Part shown: piece after piece, positions 14,697 through 24,331 of the stretch
How positions within the stretch are numbered: the stretch's first letter is position 1
How the letters are laid out: every line of letters starts with the position of its first letter
DNA from: Candidatus Flexifilum affinis
GTDB lineage: Bacteria > Chloroflexota > Anaerolineae > Aggregatilineales > Phototrophicaceae
Length of the DNA stretch: 28,016 bases
Direction: 5' to 3'
NCBI GenBank assembly: GCA_016713325.1
Contig: JADJPJ010000054.1
Location: forward strand, 1 to 28,016
The notes under the pieces: model-generated
The model's database searches: none
Told to the model about the DNA's origin: nothing
What the model saw: the letters and a program-made list of their open reading frames with translations, nothing else
Translations under genes and position numbers: made by a program

Positions 14697-15981
14697 AGGA
14701 AATCAGCCTTTCACTTCTGTCGAGGACAGTGCTGGTCGTCGCGATCCAGTCGGGCGTCCGATTGCGGAATTCATGCGGTGCCAGGAGCAGCAGGCCGGCG
14801 GCGGTATAGAGACGAACGCGCCGCTCCAATGTGGCATCATGCAGATGAGAATAGCAGCGGATCAGGCGCGTCATCACTTGTCCGACATCCGCCATGGACC
14901 ATGTCCTCATGAGAGCCCCGTGCTCCAACTGTGCGGCAAACGATCCCAGGTCAGCGGCATAATCTCCCTGGCACGCCTGGTCGAAATCGAGGAGTGTGAC
15001 CTCTCCGTCGCCACACATCACCTGATCCGGCTTGAAATCGCCATGAATCATGCCGTAGCGCGTCGGCACATCCACTAGAGGAAGGCGCGTGCTTATGCGC
15101 CTGACAAGTCGCGCGGCCTGGTCGGCAAAGGGCGGACATACGGCGGCAACGCTCTGCGCCGCTGCATACAACCGTTCAGCCATGGCTGTCGGCGTCAGCC
15201 ATGGCAGGTCCGCATCCGGAACGGTATGAAGGTGAAGCTGCACCAGCCTCTCGCCGAGACGCTCAATTGTCGAAACATCCACCGAGCCGGTAAGCAGTTG
15301 TTCAAGCAGCGTCTGTCCTCTGGCCCATCGAAATACCAGGATGTGATACCGCTGCGATTTGGCGAGCATCGCAGATGTGGGTGATAGCTGCTGCATCACA
15401 GCCACGGATGCGCCCAGATACGCCCGCAAGAAGTCCTCAGCATGGTAGACCTTGAGCAGCGCGTGCGCGCCCGCGGGAGTTGTCAGTTGAGCAACGTATC
15501 GCCGTTCGGGTTTGTAACGTAGCCGCTTGACCCGGGCATCCCAGAAGTCAGTCCCCTCGGGAAGCAGCCTCTGAAACAACTCGTGTCGCTGCTGCGGATC
15601 GCACATCCGCGCCAGACTCTTCAGATCGTGATCAGAGGCAGGACCGGACACGTGCGTGGCAATATCTTCCCAAACATGCGGTACACGTGGGGTTCCGGTG
15701 GACTCGCCGGAATGGACTGCGGCGTTGCGAAGCTTTGGGCTTCCCACCGTGAATGCCTTAGCGTACAGATCCTCGGTGTGATCACCGCGCTGAACCTCAT
15801 ACGCCACCAGGCAGCTCGTCCCCGGTTTGTAGCGGACGTAGGTAGGGATGGCCTGAAGGTCGGAGGCAGATGGCAGCAACCGCCGCAGCCGTTCGCTCAT
15901 TGCCTCGCCGTCGAGAAGAATCGGAAGCCCAGGAAGGTGCGGATCGCGCCGGGCGACCCCCGCATCAGCTATCGAGAGCAT
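14686..15981 (-). CDS. APH-fold phosphotransferase (small-molecule/glycan kinase candidate)
   Basis: An intact kinase-fold protein of about 431 residues starting at ATG 15981 (MLSIADAGVARRD). The frame could extend upstream to 16065, but that would run far into the exporter gene. It has the catalytic loop MIHGDFKPDQVM with Gln in the usual Asn position, then VTLLDFDQACQGD, matching the pattern of its partner kinase downstream. The N-terminal half (YVRYKPGTSCLVAYEV and later RLRYKPERRYVAQL) holds two similar RYKP-type strands, as in other members of this phosphotransferase group. It overlaps the exporter by 17 bases and the next kinase by 11, pointing to one operon. Phosphorylation of a glycan precursor or exported glycoconjugate is the best contextual guess. 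Confidence 0.82.
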   Translation of the reverse strand: MLSIADAGVARRDPHLPGLPILLDGEAMSERLRRLLPSASDLQAIPTYVRYKPGTSCLVAYEVQRGDHTEDLYAKAFTVGSPKLRNAAVHSGESTGTPRVPHVWEDIATHVSGPASDHDLKSLARMCDPQQRHELFQRLLPEGTDFWDARVKRLRYKPERRYVAQLTTPAGAHALLKVYHAEDFLRAYLGASVAVMQQLSPTSAMLAKSQRYHILVFRWARGQTLLEQLLTGSVDVSTIERLGERLVQLHLHTVPDADLPWLTPTAMAERLYAAAQSVAAVCPPFADQAARLVRRISTRLPLVDVPTRYGMIHGDFKPDQVMCGDGEVTLLDFDQACQGDYAADLGSFAAQLEHGALMRTWSMADVGQVMTRLIRCYSHLHDATLERRVRLYTAAGLLLLAPHEFRNRTPDWIATTSTVLDRSERLISYAG

Positions 15982-17864
15982 GACGCATCTCCAGAGTGGA
16001 TAGCGGAGGCAATGATAGCGTCGACTGCTGAGTGAGAAGTGATTGCAGATTGTAAAGGCTAGCATAGGCGCCGTTCAGACGCAGCAAATCGCGATGCCGC
16101 CCGCGCTCGGTCACCCGTCCATCGGCTACATAGAGGATCATGTCGGCATCGACGATTGTGCAGGTTGTGGGCGATGGTGAACGTGGTGCGACCGCGCATG
16201 AGACGCCTGAGTGCATCAATGACCAACCGCTCGTTCTCTTTGTCCAAACCGGACGTGGGCTCATCCAGGATTAGAATGGGCGCATCGCGAACGGCGGCAC
16301 GGGCGATGGCGATGCGCTGGCGTTCCCCTCCGGAGACCGTCGCCCCTCGTTCACCCAGTTTGGTATCGTACCCTTCAGGAAGCGCGGTGACAAAATCATG
16401 GGCATTGGCCAGCTTTGCCGCCGCGATGATCTCCTCTTCGGTCGCATCCAGCCGCCCATAGGCGATATTCTCGCGCACGCTCACGCCAAATAAGACGCTG
16501 TCCTGGAGGACAATGGACATCTGCCCGCGCAGCTGGTTGAGTGTGTAGGCGCGGATATCAGTCCCATCGACGCGAATATGTCCCGACACGGGTTCGTACA
16601 GGCGAAGCAGCAGGCTCACCAGCGTCGACTTTCCCGCGCCCGAGGGGCCAACCAGGGCCACGTGTTCGCCAGGGTAGACGGTCAAATCGAGTTCCTTGAG
16701 CGTCAGAATCTGCCTGCTATAGCCGAAGTTCACATGTCGAAAATCGACTCGACCCGTCAGACGCGGCGCAGGTATTGCGTTTGGGGCATCCTGGATGTCC
16801 GGAACGGTCTCCAGAATGTCGAGGACCCTCTCGCCGGAGGCGGTAGCCTTGGCGATGCGCCCGGTATACTTCGCGGGATCCTGAAGGGTCGTAGTCCGCT
16901 CTTGAGATAGGACATGAAGACCAGCAGTTCGCCGGGCGTCAGTTCACCGCTGAGGACCATCTGCGCACCCTGCCACAACACAAGGGCAGTGCCCAGCGCG
17001 ACGATCGTGTCCACGGTGCCTTCCAGCCGCGCGGAAAGCCGCTTGCCCTGAGCGCCTTCATTGAAGCTTTTCTTGTTCTGCTTGCTGAACTGATCCTCCA
17101 GCGTCCTCTCCAGCGAAAGCGCCTGGACGACCTTGATCGCGCTCATCGCCTCGGCGGCCAGAGCGGCCATTGCCCCTTCGCGCTTGCGCTGTTCCCGCGC
17201 GACCCGCTGAATTCGCCCGGAAAGCCGGTTGGTCGTCAGGGCGAAAAGAGGAAGGGCGATCATCGCCATCAGCGCCAGATGGGTGTTGAGAACCAGCATC
17301 AGGATCATCATGCCCACCAGGGTAAGTGTGAATTGCCAGCGGCAGGATGGCCGTGATGGCCACCTCTTCTACGCGGTTGATGTCCCCGGTCAGCCTGTTG
17401 AGAATGTCGCCGGTCTTGACCCCGTTGTGAAACGACAGCGGGAGCATCTGCAAGTGATGGTAAAGCTTCCGACGTACTTCCGTCAGCACGCGGTTGCCGA
17501 CCAGCGCGATGCTCACCTGGTTGATGTAGGCTGCCGCCGCTTGCAAGGCGGCAACCATTACCAAGCCGACAGCGGCGAAAATGAGTACGTTTCCCAGATC
17601 CAGCGACAACCCCAGGATCTCGGTCAGCTGACCGGGCTGGTTGTTGATGACGTGGTCGATCACGAACTTGAGCGGCCAGGGGGCGAGCAGGCTGAGCCCA
17701 ATTTCCACCAGCATGAAGACCACGGCCAGTACTATGAGTCCACGCTGCTGCACGGCCAGCGGCAGAAGATGGCGCAGCAGACGCCGTGCGCTGGGCATCG
17801 AGAACTTTTCGCTGTCCTCAGCAGAGCGTTGGAGAGGCAATCTCTCAAGAAAGCGAATCGCCAT
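15965..17864 (-). pseudogene. MsbA-like ABC exporter (permease-ATPase fusion), three frameshifts
   Basis: A half-size exporter of about 630 residues with an N-terminal membrane domain and C-terminal ATPase. Helices are visible in GLIVLAVVFMLVEIGLSLLAPWPLKFVIDH and the loop LPLSFHNGVKTGDILNRLTGD. The ATPase has Walker A VGPSGAGKST, Q-loop VLQDSVLF, signature VSGGERQRIAIARA, Walker B ILILDEPTSGLD and H-loop TIAHNL. The frame breaks near 17331, 16884-16889 and 16160; each needs a change of 1-2 bases and motifs continue on both sides. ATG 17864 starts one base after the stop of the glycosyltransferase before it. It should flip or export a lipid or glycan across the cytoplasmic membrane as a homodimer. 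With all breaks real it would be dead. Confidence 0.83.
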
Positions 17865-17865
17865 A

Positions 17866-19045
17866 TCATCCCACCCCTGCTTGACTGCATTCCAGTCCGG
17901 CGTACATCAAAATGCGCTGGACAACACTGTCCCACGTGTGTTCCCGCCCGATCCACAGGCGGGCGGATTCACTCAATGCCTGGCGCAGCGCAGGCGCCTG
18001 AAGCACGTACTCGAGCGCGCCGGCAAGTGATTGCGCGTCCCCCGGTTCGCACAGCAGCCCGGTCTCGCCATGGGCGATGAGAGAGCGAATCTGCCCCACG
18101 TCGCTGGCGACGATCGTCCGGCCGGCAGCCATGTATTCGAACAACTTAAGCGGCGAGAAATAGAAGTTATCTAGCCTTCGGTACGGTGCGACCGCTACGT
18201 CCATCGACATGATCCACCCGGGTACAGACTCGTGGGCGACGGCGCCGGTCAGGTGCGCGAAGGGACGCAAACCATGCCGATCGAGCTGCGCGAGGATGTT
18301 TTCGCGCTCAGGACCGTCGCCAACAATAAGCAGGCGCGTATTCGGGTGCACTCGGTGCAGGAGCGCAAAGGCCTCGACGAGGGTGTGAACATCGTGCCAC
18401 GGTTTCAGGCTGCCGACAAAGCCCACGACGAACGCATCAGCTCGGCGTGCCTGGGCCGGGACCACGTCCGGGGAGAATCGCTGGGGATCAACACCGTTCG
18501 GGATGACGACGACACGGTCGTGGCTGGTAGTGAATGCCGTCAGGTAATCCGCAACTTCCTGCGAGACAGCGACCAGGGCGGAGGCGCTGTTGAATGCGCG
18601 CTCGGCCACCTGTTCGGCTTCGCGACGAGAGACCAGTTCACGGTAAGCCATCTGCTCTTCGATGAGCGGAGCATTCACTTCCAGGATACCGGGGACTCCC
18701 GCGCCGCAGGCATATTCCCATGCCTGCATAGCTCCACAGCGAGTAGCGCTCGTACACCAGGTCGAATGGCCCGTGCGACTGAAGCATGAGCCGGAGCTGC
18801 GCGTTGGCGGCCAGTGCCAGATTTTCGCGATGGGCAGTGCTGTTGGGCTGCGTCAGGTGCGCCAGCTGGTGAACTGCGACATCTTCCAGACCGGCCGGCG
18901 CGGCGCCGCCGATGCGAGCTGCGAACAGCTCGACGTGCGCGCCGGTGCGCCTGAAGGCGCGGATGATCTCCTGGACGTGGATGGAGGCGCCTTTGTTGCC
19001 AAAGACCGGAATGCCAGGATCGGCGCAGATGTAGGCTATGAGCAT
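17866..19045 (-). pseudogene. GT4-type glycosyltransferase, one frameshift
   Basis: A GT-B glycosyltransferase of about 390 residues. The N-terminal acceptor domain starts IAYICADPGIPVFGNKGASI with the glycine-rich GNKGASIHVQEI. The C-terminal donor domain has VVVIPNGVDPQRFSP, VVGFVGSLKPWHDVHTL, RLLIVGDGPERE and the EX7E-type region FSPLKLFEYMAAGRTIVAS. The frame breaks at the CCC run 18717-18719, where one extra base separates YAGM from EYACGAGVPGILEVNAP. ATG 19045 overlaps the previous stop as TGATG, indicating coupling. It transfers a sugar from a nucleotide-sugar donor to a lipid or glycan acceptor in the cytoplasm. Confidence 0.82.
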
Positions 19046-20382
19046 CACACAGCCTCCAGTGCCAGCGCATGCTCGCGGACCGCAGTGTCGACGAAGAGGC
19101 TGCGCATATGAGCAGTGTTGCGGTTGATCTCAAAGCGTTCTTCAATTACCTCACGGGCAACTCGCGCCAGGCGCACCGCAAATCACCGTCGTCCAGTAAC
19201 CGGAGCATAGCGGTAGCCAGCGCTTGCGGATCGCGCTGTTCGACCAGCAGTCCGGTCTGCTCATCGATGAGGATCTCCGGGATGCCAGTGACATCGGTGG
19301 ATACGCAGGGCGTTCCAAGAGCCATCGCCTCGAGAAGGACGGTTGGCAGACCGTCGCGGTTGCCATCCTCTCCTACAATGCACGGGATCGCAATAGCGCT
19401 CGCGCCTTGAACATAGCGCTTCACGTCACTCTGAGGACGTGCGCCGTGGAAGGTGATGAACGATTCCAGTCGGAGCCGAGTGACCTGTGCACGCAGTGCA
19501 GGTTCTTCTTCACCCCGCCGATCAGATCAAGATGAAAGCTGTAGCCGGTATCGGCCAATACCCTGCACGCATCGACAAGATACGTGAAGCCCTTCTTCTC
19601 AACCAACCGTCCGACGGCGACCAGCCTGGCCATCCGCTGAGATGGTTCCTGGTAGGGGAATTCGGAAAGATCCAGTCCGTTGTAGATACAAGTCAGATGG
19701 CCAGTCGAATCAGGGTACTCCTCGTGAAGAAACTGCTCGTTGTAGCGGCTCACCGTGACGGTAAAGGCGGCATCGCACAGCTTGCGATCAAGGTCGTCGG
19801 GCTGAACGCTCTCGTGGAAATATCTTTGGCATGGTCCGTAAAGGGAATAGGGCACATGCGCCAACCCGGCGGCCAACCGCGCGACGGTGGTCGCTGGGGT
19901 TCCAGTGCGCGTGCAGATGGTGATGCCCCGCGTCCACACAGCGCAGCAAGTGCCACGGCCTGGTGGACGTCCTGGACGTTTTCGCGAAGCATTCCGGCAG
20001 CGCCTCCAGGGTCAGGGAGAAGCGAAGCGGCTTGCCCAGCGTTTCCCAAAAGGCGATCATCTTCTAGGCTTTCGTCCGGCAGGTAGTTCACCACTGACTG
20101 CACACGCGAGAGCGATTCATGGAACAATCCGTCGGATGGTGGGCGCAGCGAGAAGATGTCTAGGCGCATTCCAGTGCGCTCATGGGCCAGAATCTCGTTG
20201 ACGATAAAGGTCTCAGAGTAACGCGGATGAACCTTGACCACGTATCCGATGTGGGGCTCGACGGTGGGACTCGCGGGGAATGCTCCTGATAAGTTGGCTA
20301 GAAGTCTGGCGAGTTTGGCACGGCGGCGCGAGGCATCAGTGGATAAGCGTTGCGGGATCCGCCCGGTCACTCTCCAGGACAT
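19045..20382 (-). pseudogene. GT4-type glycosyltransferase (exopolysaccharide-type), about six indels
   Basis: Joined across frames this is a GT4 enzyme of about 440 residues. Features in order are GYVVKVHPRYSETFIVNEIL, HHLHAH followed by GTPATTVARLAAGLAHVPYS, FTDHAKDI then FHESV, IYNGLDLSEFPY, AVGRLVEKKGFTYLV, and the donor-site region GLPTVLLEAMALGTPCVSTD. Frame changes occur near 20045-20055, 19905-19915, 19845, 19835, the CCCC run at 19513-19516, and about 19165-19175. The two near 19840 compensate each other. The true C-terminus is VREHALALEAV, and its TGA overlaps the next ATG. The start at 20382 overlaps the preceding gene by 47 bases and is less certain. The density of indels is the highest of any gene in the window. 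Confidence 0.75.
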
Positions 20383-21539
20383 GCTGCAAGAGGCCGGGCA
20401 GGCGCTTCAAACCATCGAGGTCGATTTCCCGGCGCTCCCGAAGTTCGCTGGCCCTCGTCCCACCGATCCATGATGCGAACGCCGCCGGGGTAACGGCATC
20501 CGGATGCATGTAGTCCAGAGCGCCAAACTGCGCCAGCCGCTCCGCACGGATGAGCTGTTCGCGACGAGGCTTCACGCGAGGCACAACCAGCGCTGGTTTT
20601 CCGCTCGAAAGGAGCTCGCAGACGGTGTTGTACCCCCCCATGGCGATGACTCGATCGGCATGCCCCAGGAGGCGCTCCGGCTCGGTGACGAACGGGAGCA
20701 CCTGAAACTGTGACTTGTCGGCGATCTCGTTCTGCACGCTGCGGCGCACATCGGCCGGCATGTACGGGCCGGTGACCAGAATGCCCGTCGCATTTTCCGG
20801 TAAAGCGGTTTGGAGGAACGTCCGCGCTACGAGTTCACCATCCTGCCCGCCCCCGACCATGCACAGGATGCGTTCGCCTGTTTGCAGAGGCAGGGCATCG
20901 AACAGGTTGGCAGCCGAATCGGCGCCTGGGATCAGCCGGCCGAGGTAACCGGTGTAGTGGGCCTTGGCGGTGATCTGCGATGAGAAACGATATTCGTGGA
21001 TCGGGTCGTACACACGAGGATCGCCGTAAATCCAAATGGCATCGTAGTACTTCTGGATGATGGATTCGTAGCTGCCGCTTTCCCACTCGCGCTGGACCAC
21101 CTCGGCCTCGTCAGAATTTCGCGCAGGCCGAGGATGAGACGGTGTGACGCGCCTGACGCAGTTCTTCCAGTGTTGGGAGCAACTCTCCGAACACTCCCGA
21201 CGGTACTTTGTCGACGATCATGACGTCGGGGCGAACGCTTACGATTGCCGTCCGGATGGTGGTAGCACGCAGCGTCAGCAGATCGCTACGCCCAACGCCG
21301 AGGGTGCGCGGCTGATAGACCACTTCGCTGTCTTTCGCCAGGGTGGGCAGCGTCAGGCAGTCGACGCCCATCGGCATCTCGAAAGCGCCGGCTTCGTGCG
21401 CGCCAGCGATCATCAAAATGGCAGTCTTCGGGTTGGCATCGATCAAGGACTGCGCGATGGCCAGGTTGCGCCGCATGTGCCCCAGACCTAAGGTATCGTG
21501 CGAGTACAGGACGATCTTAAGAACTGTATTGGGCATCAC
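20336..21539 (-). pseudogene. MurG/COG4671-like glycosyltransferase, two frameshifts
   Basis: The first gene of the minus operon, about 400 residues when joined. The N-terminal half reads IVLYSHDTLGLGHMRRNLAI, where the GLGHMRR loop corresponds to the acceptor-side glycine loop of MurG-type enzymes. The C-terminal half has CMVGGGQDGELVA and the donor-site motif VIAMGGYNTVCELLSSGKP, then VVPRVKPRREQLIRAERLA. Breaks at about 21139-21145 and 21111-21118 separate LRQARHT, RLILGLREIL and DEAEVVQREWESG, which otherwise join smoothly. The frame opens at 21539 (GTG) with ATG 21536 three bases inside; I cannot choose between them. It probably adds a sugar from a nucleotide donor. The specific product is unknown. 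Confidence 0.8.
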
Positions 21540-21668
21540 ACATTCCTTTGCTGACGGCTCGTCCGATTGTTTATGTGAACTTTACGTTCTTCATCTGCTC
21601 ATAACATGGATGCTACAGCGAAAGTGGGTGGTCACCGGAACGGACCCAGGTCACTAATCTCATAACCG

Positions 21669-21694
21669 AAGGTCCGTGGGTAATGACGGACCTT
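21669..21694 (+). promoter_or_regulatory. Inverted repeat upstream of the sensor kinase gene
   Basis: AAGGTCCGT (21669-21677) and its exact inverse ACGGACCTT (21686-21694) are separated by 8 bases, about 30 bases upstream of a TATAAT box. ACGGACC also occurs at 21640-21646, and GGTCAC is directly repeated at 21630-21635 and 21649-21654. The cluster sits between the kinase gene and the divergent glycosyltransferase operon, as expected for a regulator site serving either or both. Confidence 0.55.
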
Positions 21695-21723
21695 AGTCTG
21701 ATCCCCGCTCAGGCATGTGCGAC

Positions 21724-21729
21724 TATAAT
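21724..21729 (+). promoter_or_regulatory. Perfect -10 box (TATAAT) for the two-component operon
   Basis: A consensus TATAAT lies 67 bases before the preferred kinase start. No good -35 hexamer is present 16-18 bases upstream (ATCCCC at 21701-21706), so activator help from the adjacent inverted repeat is plausible. Confidence 0.45.
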
Positions 21730-21796
21730 GGGTTGGGAGGAACAACGTACTGGTCACCCGCAGGCAAAGCAATGCAGCGTTATTTGGCAACCTCCA

Positions 21797-23274
21797 ATGA
21801 CAGATCTGAGCTCGTCTCCCCTGCCCAACTCGATACATAGGCCTAGGGTCGTCCTGGCCGGATGGATTGCGCGGGTCAGCCGCCTGAGTCTGACCCGACG
21901 CTTCATGCTGGCGAGCTTTATGGTGCTGATGACCGGCATCGTCGGCATCGGGCTTTGGATCCAGGGCGAGATTGAAGACGGCGTGCTACCGAACAGGACT
22001 GACGACCGCACTGTATATCGACAGCTTTATTGAGCCGGCATTACAGTCCATCGGTCTCCAAGGCGATATCTCGCCCCGAAGGGTACGCTGTACTTGACCA
22101 ACTGCTGAGCACATCGTCATTGGGTGAGCAGTTCATCGCTTTCAAGATCTGGGACACGTCAGGGCGGATCCTCTACAGCACCAACAGCGAATCAACCGGT
22201 GACACATTCGCCATCAAGGATGAACTGGCGAGCGCGCTCCGAGGACAGGTGGTCACCGAGCTGACCAATCTGGACGATGAGGAGAATCGCATCGAGCGTC
22301 AGGTGGTCAATCGTTCGATCGAGGTCTATACGCCGGTGCACGAACTGGGCAGCGGACGGGTGATTGCCGTGGCGGAGTTCTATCAACGAATTGACGGACT
22401 GGAGGTGGAGATCGCCTCGTCCCGCTGGCGGAGCTGGTTAGTTTTCGGCGCCGTCGCGACGCTTATGATTCTGCTGCTGTACCTGCTGGTCCGCAGTGCC
22501 AACAGAACCATTGAGGAGCAGCGGGCTGCGCTCGAAGAACAGGTGGGCGTCTTGAGGAACATCCTGGCCCAGAACAAGGTCCTGCACAGGCGGGTTCGCA
22601 ACGGCGCTGCGCAGACATCCGCCCTGAACGAGCGTACGCTTCGGCGCATTGGGTCGGAACTGCATGATGGTCCTATTCAGCATCTGAGCCTGGCCCTGCT
22701 TCACATCGAAGGCATTCGGCAGACCAACGCGGCGGACAACCTGTCCGGCGCCAGCCAGCTGGACAGCTCGATTGAAGTAGTGAAAACCTCGCTCAGCAAG
22801 TCCCTGCAAGAGATGCGGGCAATTGCCAGCGGCATGGGGCTGCCCGAACTCGGCCCGCTGACGTTGGGAGAAGCGCTGAAAAGGGTTGTTCGCACGCACG
22901 AGCGCCAGACACAGACCAGCGTCAGCCTGGGGCTGAACAACGTCGATGTCCCGGTGGCGCTGCCGGTCAAGATTGCCGTGTATCGTGTTGTGCAGGAAGC
23001 ACTCAATAACGCCTTTCGCCATGCCAGCGGACTTGGGCAGGAAGTCTTCGCGGAACGGCTATCAGAGAGCGAACTTTACCTGGAAATCTCCGATCAAGGT
23101 CCTGGAATCGATCCGGCTCAGACCAGTGAAGCCGCTGCGCAGGGGCATATGGGTATGTTCGGCATGAGAGAGCGCATTGAGAGTCTGGGTGGGGTTTTCA
23201 GTGTAGTGCAGCGTCCTATCGGCGTTTCGATTCGGGCATGGCTTCCCCTACTCATAGACGCACCGGCGGCGTAA
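21797..23274 (+). pseudogene. NarL-type membrane sensor histidine kinase, two frameshifts
   Basis: About 490 residues when joined. It has an N-terminal membrane helix (FMLASFMVLMTGIVGIGLWI), an extracytoplasmic sensing region with FIAFKIWDTSGRILYS, a second helix (WLVFGAVATLMILLLYLLV) and a coiled coil (IEEQRAALEEQVGVLRNIL). The HisKA_3 box follows, with the phospho-accepting His in SELHDGPIQHL. The ATPase has N-box VVQEALNNAFRHA, DQGPGID and GMFGMRERIESLGG. Breaks lie near 21988-21995 and in the CCCC run 22074-22077; between them a third frame reads TGLTTALYIDSFIEPALQSI. The start is uncertain: ATG 21797 is chosen because the sequence before it lacks family character. It phosphorylates the response regulator encoded one base after its stop. 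Confidence 0.82.
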
Positions 23275-23275
23275 T

Positions 23276-23943
23276 GTGACCACTTTAGGCGAAACCATCC
23301 AGATCGTGATTGTGGACGATCATCCTCTGTTTCGAGAGGGGGTTGCCAGCATTCTGCGCAATCAAATGGACATCGACGTGATTGGCGAAGGCGAGAGCGC
23401 GGATGAAGCATTCCGCCTCTGCAGCCAGATGCTTCCCGATGTCTTGCTGCTGGACATCAACATTCCGGGCGGGGGATTGAGTGTTATCGCCAAGATCGCT
23501 ACCGCCTGTCCGGTCACAAAATCGTCATGCTCACCGCGTCCGACCTTGAGGACGACGTTCTGGCAGCCTTCAAATCCGGAGCACGAGGCTACATTCTCAA
23601 AGGTGTGTTGGGGTCGGAGTTGATCAGTATCGTGCGTACAGTTGCCGCCGGTGGTTCTTTTGTCACTCCTAGCCTGGCCGCAACCTACCTCTTCGAGATG
23701 ACCACAAAGAACATTGAGAAACCGAGTCGGGACCCGCTTGGAGAGCTCTCTGAGCGCGACCGCCAGATCCTGGAATTGGTTGCCCAGGGAAGAGAACAAG
23801 GAATCGGACAGAGCTGTTCCTGGCCGAGAAAACGGTCAAGCACCACATGACCAACATCCGGAGAAACTTCAAGTTCGGATCGCGTGGAAGCGGCGCTGGT
23901 GGCCGTCAATCGCGGAATGCCGCCTGCCGGTGATGACGCCTAA
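23276..23943 (+). pseudogene. NarL/LuxR-type response regulator, about three frameshifts
   Basis: About 220 residues when joined. The receiver domain has VIVDDHPLFREGV, the phosphorylated Asp in DVLLLDINIPGGG and the conserved Lys in GYILKGVLGSEL. A linker and LuxR-type HTH follow (LSERDRQILELVAQGR, then FLAEKTVKHHMTNI, then VEAALVAVNRGMPP). The frame breaks at the AAAA run 23518-23521 (one A short), near 23790-23805 and near 23865-23885. It uses GTG 23276, one base after the kinase stop. The partner kinase and divergent glycosyltransferase operon suggest it controls cell-surface functions, but that is inference. The stop assigned is TAA 23941-23943. Confidence 0.8.
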
Positions 23944-23995
23944 TGGCTAACGCGGTGCGCCCAGTCGGCACGGCCGAATGCACAGGATAGTTCTT

Positions 23996-24331
23996 CTAGA
24001 TGAAGTTGTACCATGCCAGAGTAGTGATTGCGCTTATGGCGATCGTCGCCAGGATCAGCGGTTTCAACCTGAGGCCGTGGTTGACTTCGAGTTGCTGAAC
24101 GAGAGGTTCCGCAATCTGCTGCCAGACGGTTTCCTGAGCGCTGGTCAATTCGGAACTTGACAAAACGAATTGACGCACACGTTGGCTCGTCTCCAGAAGC
24201 CGACGCAGACGCTCTGGGTCGACGTCTGGGAAGTGACGCATGCAGTCTTCAATGGACGCACCATCAGCAAGCTTTTCCAGGCAGTATTCGACGACAAGGT
24301 CCATGCGCGCCGTTTGGGTCAATTCAATCAT
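23996..24331 (-). CDS. Short C-terminally anchored membrane protein, candidate anti-sigma partner
   Basis: A 111-residue protein starting at ATG 24331 inside the sequence ATGATTGA, which also contains the sigma-factor stop, so translation is coupled. The N-terminal part has VVEYCLEKLADGASIEDCMR and FPDVDPERLRRLLE, a pattern I associate with small proteins encoded beside ECF sigma factors in Chloroflexota. A single membrane helix ends the protein (LILATIAISAITTLAWYNFI). It lacks the HxxxCxxC zinc motif of classical zinc anti-sigma factors. The role as sigma-factor partner is inferred from position and topology. A longer frame starts at 24358, but the coupled start is preferred. Confidence 0.65.
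   Translation of the reverse strand: MIELTQTARMDLVVEYCLEKLADGASIEDCMRHFPDVDPERLRRLLETSQRVRQFVLSSSELTSAQETVWQQIAEPLVQQLEVNHGLRLKPLILATIAISAITTLAWYNFI

Noticed and set aside
21683..21796. Earlier start for the histidine kinase
   Set aside because: The extra 38 residues show no domain and overlap the putative operator and -10 box.
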